A stretch of DNA of 64,000 nt from G963665085 sp963665085 (lineage in GTDB: Bacteria; Bacteroidota; Bacteroidia; Bacteroidales; JAAAOM01). The translations under genes were made by a program, and so were the position numbers. Shown here in pieces: positions 15,604 to 24,009 of this stretch; the first letter of the stretch is position 1, and each line of letters starts with the position of its first letter. The notes under the pieces are model-generated. The model worked only from the letters and a program-made list of their open reading frames with translations. It did not search any database and had not been told where the DNA came from. The DNA is taken from positions 1,550,001-1,614,000 of the forward strand of contig CAXXXS010000001.1 of NCBI GenBank assembly GCA_963665085.2, in the 5' to 3' direction.

Positions 15604-17412
15604 ATGATCGATAAAATAAAGTTACTTCCTGATGCTGTTGCAAATCAGATTGCTGCTGGTGAGGTAATTCAAAGGCCTGCTTCTGTAATAAAAGAGTTGG
15701 TTGAGAATGCAGTTGATGCAGGAAGTGATACAATTACAGTGAATATTGTTGATGGGGGGCGTACATTAATCCAGGTTATTGATAATGGATGTGGGATGTC
15801 CGAGACAGATGCCCGAATGAGTTTTGAGCGTCATGCAACATCAAAAATTCGAAATGCAAACGATTTATTCTGTATTCGTACCATGGGGTTTCGTGGTGAA
15901 GCCCTGGCATCCATTGCTTCAATCGCTGATGTTAAACTAAAAACCAGGAGACCAGAAGATGAATTAGGTACAGAGGTAAATATTAAAGGTTCAAAAGTTG
16001 AATACCAGGAGGCGGTATCTTGTCCTTCGGGAACAAACTTTGCTATCAGAAGTTTATTTTATAATGTACCTGCCCGTCGAAAATTTTTGAAAAATGATTC
16101 AACAGAATTCAGGCATATTATTTCAGAATTTCAACGGATCGTATTATGTCATCCTGACATTGAATTTGCCTTGCATCATAACAATAGCGAAATATATAAT
16201 TTGCCTAAGGCAAATTTAAAACAACGTATATCTCATGTTTTTGGTAAAGCTATTGTTCCAAAATTAGCATCAATAAAAACCAATACAAGTATTGTAACAA
16301 TTGGGGGTTATATTGGAAAACCGGAGAATGCGAGGAAAAAATCCGGGGAGCAATATTTTTTCATTAACAACCGGTACATGAGGCACCCCTATTTCCATAA
16401 AGCGGTAATGAATGCCTACGAACAAATTTTGCCCCAGGGAATGTTGCCTACTTATTTTATTTATTTTGAAGCAGATCCGGATACGATTGATATAAATATC
16501 CATCCAACAAAAACAGAAATTAAATTTGAAAATGAGCATGCCATTTTTCAAATGTTGCAATCATCGGTAAAAGAAGGCTTGGGGAAATTTAACTTGGTGC
16601 CTTCTATTGATTTTGAGACTTCGGGAGTTGTTGATATTCCAGTGTTATCAAAGCATTCTGGATTTAATCCTCCACAAGTAACTATTAATCATAATTTTAA
16701 TCCGTTTGAAAGTCAAGAACAATCAACTTCTTCAAAACCGAAATATTCATATCCTACACGAGAGAAGAAAGAAACGGAAAACTGGGAACAGCTTTATGCT
16801 GGATTTGATTTAAGTACAGAGCAAAAAGAAACCCCTGTAACCGTTTCAGAAAGAAAAACAAATAATCTTTTTCAACTGAAAGGGAAATATATACTTACAC
16901 CAGTTAAATCTGGGTTAATGATGATTGACCAGAAACGCGCTCATGAGAGAATTCTTTATGAGTCGTTTATCCATTCGCTATCATCAAAAGATTTGGTGAC
17001 ACAAAAAAGTATGTTTCCACAAAAGATAGATTTGTCGCATGATGATTTGCTAATTGTTGAACAGCTCAATAATGATTTGGTTGCATTGGGTTTTAAAATA
17101 AAGCTAGATAAAGAAAGTGTTACAATAGAGGCATATCCACCAGAATTAGAAAATATTAATCCGCAGGAGATAATTGATGGATTGCTCCAAAACTGTCGTG
17201 ATTGTGATAATAGTAATACTTCACCTTTTGAAAATATTGCTATTACAATGGCAAAAGCAGGGGCAATAAAATACGGGCAGGTATTATCACAGGATGAGAT
17301 GCAGGAGGTTTTTGATAAACTCTTTGCTACACCCATGCCAAATTATAGCCCAACAGGTAGAATTGTGATATCAATTATTTCTAACGATGAAATATTGGAA
17401 CGGTTTAAATAG
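15604..17412 (+). CDS. mutL: DNA mismatch repair protein MutL
   Basis: The 602-residue protein has an N-terminal GHKL ATPase domain (IAAGEVIQRPASVIKELVENAVDAG, DNGCGM, GFRGEALASI) to about residue 330, a low-complexity linker (about 335-420), and a C-terminal dimerisation domain. It couples mismatch recognition by MutS to strand removal. In endonuclease-type MutL the C-terminal domain carries DQHA(X)2E(X)4E; here residues 442-453 read DQKRAHERILYE, so the His-Ala pair is Lys-Arg while both glutamates remain. The cysteine-bearing motifs near the end are also absent (MAKAGAIKYG, MPNYSPTGR). Whether this MutL can nick DNA is therefore doubtful. It follows a small membrane protein gene by 3 bp. 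Confidence 0.95.
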   Translation: MIDKIKLLPDAVANQIAAGEVIQRPASVIKELVENAVDAGSDTITVNIVDGGRTLIQVIDNGCGMSETDARMSFERHATSKIRNANDLFCIRTMGFRGEALASIASIADVKLKTRRPEDELGTEVNIKGSKVEYQEAVSCPSGTNFAIRSLFYNVPARRKFLKNDSTEFRHIISEFQRIVLCHPDIEFALHHNNSEIYNLPKANLKQRISHVFGKAIVPKLASIKTNTSIVTIGGYIGKPENARKKSGEQYFFINNRYMRHPYFHKAVMNAYEQILPQGMLPTYFIYFEADPDTIDINIHPTKTEIKFENEHAIFQMLQSSVKEGLGKFNLVPSIDFETSGVVDIPVLSKHSGFNPPQVTINHNFNPFESQEQSTSSKPKYSYPTREKKETENWEQLYAGFDLSTEQKETPVTVSERKTNNLFQLKGKYILTPVKSGLMMIDQKRAHERILYESFIHSLSSKDLVTQKSMFPQKIDLSHDDLLIVEQLNNDLVALGFKIKLDKESVTIEAYPPELENINPQEIIDGLLQNCRDCDNSNTSPFENIAITMAKAGAIKYGQVLSQDEMQEVFDKLFATPMPNYSPTGRIVISIISNDEILERFK

Positions 17413-17459
17413 TTAAATAAGGAATACTTTTTGTTCTGCTAAGAACCAACCAATTTTTA

Positions 17460-17497
17460 AGTCAACTTGTCACGCTAGTAAGTTTGACTCGATTTTT
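17460..17497 (+). terminator. Probable terminator after mutL
   Basis: AGTCAACTT at 17460-17468 and AAGTTTGACT near 17480-17489 form an imperfect 9-bp stem with one bulged base, followed by GATTTTT. It lies about 50 bp after the mutL stop codon. Confidence 0.5.
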
Positions 17498-17591
17498 GAA
17501 GAAGGGGCTAGGTAATAAATATTTATTAATTCAGTCTATAAAAACTTTTAATTCGTATTTTAGTTTTATAGTTTGAGGAAAAAGAAGATAT

Positions 17592-18338
17592 ATGAATCAA
17601 TTTGGTAGGGGAGGGTTTGCAAGTATTCCCCCAGTCGTAAAGAATTTGTTAATTATTAATATATTAATGCTTTTCGCAACGTATGTTGGCGAAAATGCAT
17701 TTGGTATAGATTTAAGTAGAATATTGGGATTATTCTTTATTAAATCAGAATATTTTAAGCCTTTCCAGATAGTAACACATATGTTTATGCATGGGAGTTT
17801 AGCCCATTTGTTCTTCAATATGTTTGCTTTGTATATGTTTGGCCGTGTATTAGAAAGCGTATGGGGACCCAAGCGATTTTTTATTTTTTATATTGTTACC
17901 GGATTAGGAGCTGCATTTCTGCATACTTTAGTCAATTATATAAATTTTAAGGTTTTAGAAAATTCCATTGGGCCAGAGAATGTACAGATGGTAATTGATA
18001 AAGGGTATGATGCTTTTCAACAGGGTAAAACGTTTTCGGATGAAAGCATGAAGAAATTACAGTTTTTATTAAACATACCAACGGTTGGTGCGTCAGGAGC
18101 TGTATTTGGGGTTTTACTTGGATTTGGGATGTTATTCCCAAATACACAACTTATGTTGTTGTTTCCTCCGATTCCAATCAAAGCCAAATATCTTGTAATA
18201 GGTTATGGGGCTATTGAATTAATTTTAGGGGTTACACAACCGGGAAGTAATATTGCTCACTTTGCACATCTTGGAGGAATGCTATTTGGTTATTTTATGA
18301 TAAAGTACTGGAATAAAAGCAGTAATAATTTTTATTGA
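17592..18338 (+). CDS. Rhomboid-family intramembrane serine protease
   Basis: The 248-residue protein has six or more membrane segments and all core rhomboid motifs: HGSLAHLFFNMFALYMFG (the H-x3-N of helix 2), the catalytic serine in VGASGAVFG (about residue 173) and the catalytic histidine in AHFAHLGGMLFG. It should cleave membrane proteins within or near the bilayer. A hydrophilic insertion of about 45 residues lies between the third and fourth helices. It stands 15 bp before a second, divergent rhomboid gene, and an EEP-family gene follows, so the three form one operon. Substrates are unknown. Confidence 0.92.
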   Translation: MNQFGRGGFASIPPVVKNLLIINILMLFATYVGENAFGIDLSRILGLFFIKSEYFKPFQIVTHMFMHGSLAHLFFNMFALYMFGRVLESVWGPKRFFIFYIVTGLGAAFLHTLVNYINFKVLENSIGPENVQMVIDKGYDAFQQGKTFSDESMKKLQFLLNIPTVGASGAVFGVLLGFGMLFPNTQLMLLFPPIPIKAKYLVIGYGAIELILGVTQPGSNIAHFAHLGGMLFGYFMIKYWNKSSNNFY

Positions 18339-18353
18339 TAGAATTATACGAAG

Positions 18354-19253
18354 ATGAACAGCATATTAGAAGAAATAAAAGATTCATTTAAACGAGGCGG
18401 AGTCCTCATCCAATTGATATACATCAACCTGGCAATATTTCTTGTGATTAAACTCCTGTTTGTAGTTCTATTCCTGGGGAATGTTCAGAATTTAAATCAG
18501 TCTGTTATTAATATTTTGGCTGTTCCTGCATCATTGCATGAATTGTTGTTTAAGCCATGGACACTAATAACGTACATGTTTTTGCACCTGGAATTTTTCC
18601 ATATACTGTTTAATTTATTATGGTTGTATTGGTTTGGACAAATATTTTTACGATATCTCACCCCTAAACAACTTTTATCAAATTATTTATTGGGTGGATT
18701 ATCTGGAGCATTTTTATACATTTTGTTGTTTAATCTCCTTCCTGTATTTCAGGCTTCTGTGCCGGTTTCTTTTGCTTTAGGTGCTTCGGCGGCTGTAATG
18801 GCAATTGCAATTGCGATATCTGTTTATGCCCCGGATTATACAATGCATTTAATGTTTATTGGGCCTGTAAAATTAAAATGGCTTGCTGTGGTTTTTATTG
18901 TAACAGATATTATTCAAATAGCATCAACAAATGCAGGAGGCCATATTGCTCACCTGGGGGGTGCACTGTTTGGATATTTATATGTATCTCAACTAAAAAA
19001 AGGAAAAGATATCTCAAAAGGTTTTAACAGGATCATGGATAGTATTGCTTCAGTTTTTTCTTCTAAAAGAAAGATGAGGGTTACTTACCGAAAATCATCA
19101 GCAACAAAAGAAGATGATTGGGAATATAATAAGCGGAAGGTAAACGAACAGGAAGAGATAGATAAAATTTTAGATAAAATAGCAAAGTCTGGATACGAGA
19201 GCCTTACAAAAAGAGAAAAAGAAATATTATTTAAAGCGGGTAATAATAATTAA
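18354..19253 (+). CDS. Second rhomboid-family protease with a C-terminal helical extension
   Basis: The 299-residue protein retains the rhomboid histidine and asparagine (HLEFFHILFNLLWLYWFG), the serine in LGASAAVMA, and the histidine in HIAHLGGALFGYLYV. The usual GASG is GASA here, though the serine remains, so activity is plausible. After the last helix a cytoplasmic tail of about 80 residues ends in a compact helical motif, EEIDKILDKIAKSGYESLTK followed by REKEILFKAG, which matches the DUF6576-type tail seen on Bacteroidota rhomboids. It is encoded directly after the first rhomboid (15 bp gap). Confidence 0.9.
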   Translation: MNSILEEIKDSFKRGGVLIQLIYINLAIFLVIKLLFVVLFLGNVQNLNQSVINILAVPASLHELLFKPWTLITYMFLHLEFFHILFNLLWLYWFGQIFLRYLTPKQLLSNYLLGGLSGAFLYILLFNLLPVFQASVPVSFALGASAAVMAIAIAISVYAPDYTMHLMFIGPVKLKWLAVVFIVTDIIQIASTNAGGHIAHLGGALFGYLYVSQLKKGKDISKGFNRIMDSIASVFSSKRKMRVTYRKSSATKEDDWEYNKRKVNEQEEIDKILDKIAKSGYESLTKREKEILFKAGNNN

Positions 19254-19271
19254 TCATAATTTGCTAAACCT

Positions 19272-20357
19272 TTGAAATTTATTAGAAATATATTTGTTTT
19301 AATAAATATCTTTTTAGCAATTCTTTTGCTACTGGCCTATTTATCTTTTCATGTGAGCCCAAGAATAATTGGAGTTTTGTCTTTCTTTGGTTTAGCGTAT
19401 CCATATATTTTAATTGTTAATGTAATCTTCTGTTTATATTGGATATTCTGGAAAAAGAAAGCTTTTTTGATATCTTTTATCATTATCGTTATTGGTTTTA
19501 ATCACGTTAAAACTACAGCGATGATTTTTCATTTTAAAAAAGAAAAGTCAAATGATTTTAGCGATTTGAAGGTGTGTACTTATAATGTACGGTTGTTTAA
19601 CCATTATGAGTGGGATAAACAGAAGAATGTTTACGATAGTATTCTACGTTTTGTAAGTAAGGAAGATGTTGATGTTGTTTGCTTTCAGGAGTTTTTCTAT
19701 TTAGAAGACATGTCACCATCATTAGACAACATCAAAGAGGGGTTAAAAACATTGAAATATTATCATATTGATCATTTTGAGCACACAAAAAATATATATT
19801 ATGGAATAGCAACTTTTAGCAGGTATCCTATAATTAATAGAGGTGATATTCATTTTAAAAATTCAGTAAATTCAGCAATCTATTCTGATATTCTAGTTAA
19901 AGGAGATACAATCAGGATATTTAATAATCATTTACAATCATATAAAATTATTAACGAGGACATTGAATTTATAGGTAATATTAAGCTGGAATACAATGAA
20001 GATCAAGTAAGACAAGCTAAAAAGTTATCTCATAAAATGCACGAAGCTTATGTAATGCGGGCAGATCAGGCAGATCAGGTTTCCGACTATATTAAAGGCT
20101 CTCCATTTCCTGTAATTGTATGTGGTGATTTTAATGATACGCCTGTTTCTTATACTTATAATAAAATGAGAGGTAAGTTAAAGGATAGTTTTATTGGTTC
20201 AGGTTTTGGCATCAGCAATACGTATAACGGAAATACACCTTCATATAGAATTGATTATATTCTTTACGATCCTGTTTTTATATCTCAGAATTATGAGAGA
20301 AAAAAGATCAAATTTTCTGATCATTATCCCGTTATATGTGAGTTTAAAATTAAATAG
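19272..20357 (+). CDS. Endonuclease/exonuclease/phosphatase (EEP) family membrane protein
   Basis: The 361-residue protein opens with two to three hydrophobic segments (about 1-80), then an EEP domain: VCTYNVRLFNHYEW, VVCFQEFFY, HLQSYKI, CGDFNDTPVSYTYN, RIDYILYDP and FSDHYPVICEF. These supply the conserved Asn, Glu, Asp-x-Asn and Asp-His catalytic residues, so it should be an active Mg-dependent phosphoesterase or nuclease facing the periplasm. The start is a TTG at 19272; no ATG is available in frame before the hydrophobic segment. It follows the second rhomboid by 18 bp and closes the operon. The substrate could be nucleic acid, inositol phosphate or a lipid phosphate. Confidence 0.88.
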   Translation: MKFIRNIFVLINIFLAILLLLAYLSFHVSPRIIGVLSFFGLAYPYILIVNVIFCLYWIFWKKKAFLISFIIIVIGFNHVKTTAMIFHFKKEKSNDFSDLKVCTYNVRLFNHYEWDKQKNVYDSILRFVSKEDVDVVCFQEFFYLEDMSPSLDNIKEGLKTLKYYHIDHFEHTKNIYYGIATFSRYPIINRGDIHFKNSVNSAIYSDILVKGDTIRIFNNHLQSYKIINEDIEFIGNIKLEYNEDQVRQAKKLSHKMHEAYVMRADQADQVSDYIKGSPFPVIVCGDFNDTPVSYTYNKMRGKLKDSFIGSGFGISNTYNGNTPSYRIDYILYDPVFISQNYERKKIKFSDHYPVICEFKIK

Positions 20358-20363
20358 AATATC

Positions 20364-21314
20364 TTAAAAAGGTAATTTTCCCAGGTCTACATTTCCTCCA
20401 GAAAGAATAATTCCCACTTTTTTATCTTCAAATTTACTTGTGTTCTCTATGATTGAAGCAAGCGGAACAGCGGAGCTAGGTTCAACAATAATTTTCATGC
20501 GTTCCCATATTAATCGCATTGCTTCTACAATAGTATTTTCTGTAACAGTTAAGATTTCATCAACATATTTTCGGATGATTGAAAATGTTAAATCGCCCAG
20601 TGATGTTAACAATCCATCTGCAATGGTATTGGGATTTTCTGAAGGAATTAGTTTGCCCTGAGTAAAAGAACGAAAAGCATCATCAGCACCTTTGGGTTCT
20701 GCAGCTATTACTTTAATGGTAGAATTTAATTCTTTTGTTGCGATTGCTGTTCCACTTAACAATCCGCCTCCTCCTACGGGAGCGATAATTATATCAAGCT
20801 TCTTTGTTTGCTCAATAAGTTCTTTGGCAGCTGTTCCTTGTCCACAAATAACTTCAAATTTGTTATAGGGGTGAATAAATGTTGCTCCTGTTTGTTCTAC
20901 TATTTGAGAAAGAGTATCTTCTCTGGCTTGTAAAGTGGGTTTACAAAATGTTATTTCTGCTCCATAATCAGCTACGGCTTTTTTCTTTATTTCAGGAGAA
21001 TTATCGGGCATTACAATATATGCAGGGATATGTTTTAATTTTGCTGCCAATGCTAGTGCTGCAGCATGGTTTCCCGAAGAATGCGTGGCAACACCTCTTT
21101 GTAATTCCGAATCAGGTAATGACATGATTGCATTCGTTGCTCCACGGAATTTAAATGCCCCAACTTTTTGGAAATTTTCACATTTGAAAAAAAGTTCAGC
21201 CCCAATTATTTTATTTATACTGGATGAAGTCAATACAGGGGTGTGATTAATGTAGGGAGTAATTCGTTTGTGTGCAGTATCAATATCAATTAGCGATGGT
21301 ATCTTTTGTTCCAT
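20364..21314 (-). CDS. Threonine/serine dehydratase (PLP fold type II)
   Basis: The 316-residue protein has the PLP lysine in GAFKFRGATNAI (about residue 52), SSGNHAAALALAAK, and the phosphate-binding loop PVGGGGLLSG (about 180). It lacks the C-terminal ACT-type regulatory domain of IlvA, so it resembles catabolic threonine dehydratase, serine racemase or threo-3-hydroxyaspartate ammonia-lyase, which cannot be told apart by eye. The reaction is deamination of a hydroxy amino acid to a keto acid and ammonia. Its start overlaps the end of the upstream carboxypeptidase-like-domain gene by 29 nt, so they are co-transcribed. Confidence 0.9.
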   Translation of the reverse strand: MEQKIPSLIDIDTAHKRITPYINHTPVLTSSSINKIIGAELFFKCENFQKVGAFKFRGATNAIMSLPDSELQRGVATHSSGNHAAALALAAKLKHIPAYIVMPDNSPEIKKKAVADYGAEITFCKPTLQAREDTLSQIVEQTGATFIHPYNKFEVICGQGTAAKELIEQTKKLDIIIAPVGGGGLLSGTAIATKELNSTIKVIAAEPKGADDAFRSFTQGKLIPSENPNTIADGLLTSLGDLTFSIIRKYVDEILTVTENTIVEAMRLIWERMKIIVEPSSAVPLASIIENTSKFEDKKVGIILSGGNVDLGKLPF

Positions 21315-22125
21315 TTTGTTTCTCTTTCATGGCTAAATATAATGTATATTTCTCTTTTATAGCCTCCTGTACTTCGTAATCAGAAACTACATATAAAAAT
21401 TCTTCATCGAAGTCACAGTAAACAAAAAAATCTGTTAGCTCAGGTTCTTCCAATGTTGTTAACTTTTGGACAATCACCTTGTTGAATTTAGCATACATAA
21501 TGGCTTTACGCTCTTCTTTTTTGAGCATTTCATTATATTGTTTTATTTGTCTTTCAGTTTCAGAAAGTATAGGGACCGTTGCTATTGTAACTCTTTCTAT
21601 TGGAGATGTTGCGAGTAATTTTTCTGATTTTGCTTTTTCAAATGCGTCTTTTGCCTCTTTAACAGATTGTTCTTTTAAGTCAATTCTTAATTGTTCTGTC
21701 TCTGTGTATGCTAAATCCAGGTTCTCAACTTTTTTTTTGAATTGTTGGTAAGTACCTAAAGCATGAACAGAGACTTCTTTTATTTCATAAGTTCTTCTTT
21801 TAAGAATGGTAGTAACCGGATAATCAGAAGTTAGGTGCATTTCATTCACAACAATTAGTTTTGGGTAATAACCTACAGCTGTTATTACTAATGTATCACT
21901 AATATTTGCCCTGATTTTGATTATACCTAAAGTGTCACTAATTGCGGATGATCGAAAACTTTCATTGTATACATGGGCAAAAGGTATAGAGATGCTGTTA
22001 TCCTCATTATCAAGGGCCTTGGTTATAAAAAAAGTTCTTTTTTCAAACAGGCCATCTTGTCCATAAACTGAATAGGAAAGGAGAAAAAAAAACAATATTA
22101 AGAATAGCTTATTCACTAAATGCAT
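21286..22125 (-). CDS. Secreted protein with carboxypeptidase-regulatory-like domain (paralogue 1)
   Basis: The 279-residue protein has a signal peptide (LFLILFFFLLSYSVYG), then a beta-sandwich of the carboxypeptidase-D regulatory type (about 30-110: IPFAHVYNESFRSSAISDTLGIIKIRANISDTLVITAVGY shortened to its core). A charged helical segment (about 125-215) and a short C-terminal domain (ELTDFFVYCDFDEEFLYVVSDYEVQEAIKEKY) follow. In Bacteroidota such domains sit on envelope proteins. The function is unknown. It is a clear paralogue of the gene at 22216-23037, with matching signal, sandwich and C-terminal domain, so the pair arose by tandem duplication. Its end overlaps the dehydratase gene. Confidence 0.82.
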   Translation of the reverse strand: MHLVNKLFLILFFFLLSYSVYGQDGLFEKRTFFITKALDNEDNSISIPFAHVYNESFRSSAISDTLGIIKIRANISDTLVITAVGYYPKLIVVNEMHLTSDYPVTTILKRRTYEIKEVSVHALGTYQQFKKKVENLDLAYTETEQLRIDLKEQSVKEAKDAFEKAKSEKLLATSPIERVTIATVPILSETERQIKQYNEMLKKEERKAIMYAKFNKVIVQKLTTLEEPELTDFFVYCDFDEEFLYVVSDYEVQEAIKEKYTLYLAMKEKQNGTKDTIAN

Positions 22126-22215
22126 TTTTTTGCAAGTTCTTAAAAAAATGAATAAGTAAAAGTTAAATACTGTTAAGAATTATTAAGTAGGATTTGATTT
22201 TGATGCGTATTAATA

Positions 22216-23037
22216 TTAGTTTGCAATGGTGTCATTTATCTTTTCTTCTCTCATAGCTAAATAAATAGCAAATTTATTCTTAATAGCTTCTCCAACTTCA
22301 TAATCTGTCGCGTCATATAAGAATTCTTCATTGAAATTACAAAACACATAAAAATCGGTCAGTTCAGGCTCTTCCAGATCAGTTATATTTTTAATAATTA
22401 TTTTGTTAAACTTTGAGTAAATAACTTCTTTACGCGCTTCTTGCTTAATTATTTCCTTATACCTTTTTAATTGAATATCTTCCCGGGAGGGTATTGAGGT
22501 CCCAATAATTCTGATATCATTAGGATGTTCAGCAAGTCTTCTCTCATTTGATGCCATTGCATAGGCTTCCCTGGCTATAGCTTGGCACTGTTCCTTAAGC
22601 TCAGCTCTTAACTTTTCGGCTTTAGTATACGGTAAATCCAGGTTTTTAACTTTTGTCTTGAATTGTTGATATGTACCCAATGCCAGGACTGAAACTTCCT
22701 GAATGTTATATGTCCTTCTTTCAAGAATAGTTTGTATTGGGAACTCAGGATTAATTTGTTGCTTATCTACCACGATTAATTTTGGATAATATCCTACGGC
22801 TGTAATAACCAATGTATCGTTTAAATTTGCCCTAATTGTTATTACTCCTGAAGTATCACTGATTGCTGATGTCCGAAGGCTTTCATTAAATACATGGGCA
22901 AAGGGGATGTATATTTTATTATCCTCATTATCTATTGCCTTTGCAGTAAAATATGTGCGTTTATTTTTTAATTCTTCTTGTCCAAAAAGCGAACACGAAA
23001 TGGAGAAAAAGAATAGTATTGAAATTAGTTTATTCAC
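22216..23037 (-). CDS. Secreted protein with carboxypeptidase-regulatory-like domain (paralogue 2)
   Basis: The 273-residue protein matches its neighbour from signal peptide to end: signal ISILFFFSISCSLFGQ, the sandwich around SAISDTSGVITIRANLNDTL, TYQQFKTKVKNLDLPYTKAE, and a C-terminal LTDFYVFCNFNEEFLYDATDYE motif. The central helical segment is the least conserved part. The start is a GTG at 23037, because an in-frame stop lies just upstream and no ATG precedes the signal peptide. Ninety bp separate it from paralogue 1. I know of no function; the pair may be an envelope complex or a diverging duplicate. Confidence 0.8.
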   Translation of the reverse strand: MNKLISILFFFSISCSLFGQEELKNKRTYFTAKAIDNEDNKIYIPFAHVFNESLRTSAISDTSGVITIRANLNDTLVITAVGYYPKLIVVDKQQINPEFPIQTILERRTYNIQEVSVLALGTYQQFKTKVKNLDLPYTKAEKLRAELKEQCQAIAREAYAMASNERRLAEHPNDIRIIGTSIPSREDIQLKRYKEIIKQEARKEVIYSKFNKIIIKNITDLEEPELTDFYVFCNFNEEFLYDATDYEVGEAIKNKFAIYLAMREEKINDTIAN

Positions 23038-23136
23038 ATTTTAAATTTCATGCAAGTTTCTAAAAATTCTGAAAATGAAAAAGTTAAATTGTGTTAAGAA
23101 ATATAAAAAAAGCTTTAAATAGCTAATTGATGAGTT

Positions 23137-23991
23137 CTATCGCAGTGTTCCTTTTGCCATCCTGTTTTTTGAGTTTAGATCTTTTCGGATTTCAATGTCT
23201 TTGTATCCTTGAGTCTCCAATAGCTGGTATATTTCCTTTCCTTTCTGCTCATTGATTTCAAAAAACAATTTTCCTCCGGGATTAAGCCATTCTTTTGCTT
23301 TTGATGCAATTTGAGAATAGTAAATTAAAGCATCTTCGTCTTCCACAAAAAGGGCAAGATTAGGCTCAAAATTAAGAACGTTTTTGTGCATTAAAACTTT
23401 CTCGCTTTGTAAAACATATGGAGGGTTACTGACAATAATATCATATCTGTTTTGAAAAGGATTTTCCTGATTTTTTAGGATGTCATGCAAAGCGAAGAAG
23501 ACAGAGAGGTTATTATTTTTTGCATTTTGTTTTGCAATTTCTAGAGCTCCTTGCGAAATATCTGTGGCAAAACATTCTGCTTTTGGAAAATTCCTGGCAA
23601 GAGATAAAATAATACATCCACTCCCGGTTCCAATATCCAGAATTTTTAACTTAGGACCAACTTTATTTTCTTTGATTATCCAGTCAACTAACTCTTCCGT
23701 TTCTTGCCTGGGGATTAGCACATTTTTATCTACAATAAAATTGAGATCGTAGAATTCTGTACGACCAAATATGTATTGAATAGGTACTTCTTTTTTCAAC
23801 TGGTTGACGGCATCCATAAACTGAGACTCTTGGACAGTTTCAATTTGTTGATCATACGATAATATTAATTCTGCCTGGGAAATATTGAATATCTCTTCAA
23901 AAGAAATTTGTTGTAGGGCAAGGAGTTCATTCTGTGCATAAACAGAAGATAAAATATTCTGAAAATACGTTTTTGCTTCCTTTAATGTCAT
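23137..23991 (-). CDS. prmC: Peptide chain release factor N5-glutamine methyltransferase
   Basis: The 284-residue protein has the PrmC helical N-terminal domain (about 1-75), PIQYIFGRTEFYDLNFIVDK, the SAM-binding loop ILDIGTGSGCI (about 115) and the catalytic SNPPYV motif (about 185). It methylates the glutamine of the GGQ motif in RF1 and RF2 and so sustains translation termination. Length and motif order are normal. It lies 18 bp downstream of the heptose kinase gene, on the same strand. Confidence 0.95.
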   Translation of the reverse strand: MTLKEAKTYFQNILSSVYAQNELLALQQISFEEIFNISQAELILSYDQQIETVQESQFMDAVNQLKKEVPIQYIFGRTEFYDLNFIVDKNVLIPRQETEELVDWIIKENKVGPKLKILDIGTGSGCIILSLARNFPKAECFATDISQGALEIAKQNAKNNNLSVFFALHDILKNQENPFQNRYDIIVSNPPYVLQSEKVLMHKNVLNFEPNLALFVEDEDALIYYSQIASKAKEWLNPGGKLFFEINEQKGKEIYQLLETQGYKDIEIRKDLNSKNRMAKGTLR

Positions 23992-24009
23992 TTGAATAAA
24001 AGTTTGGTG

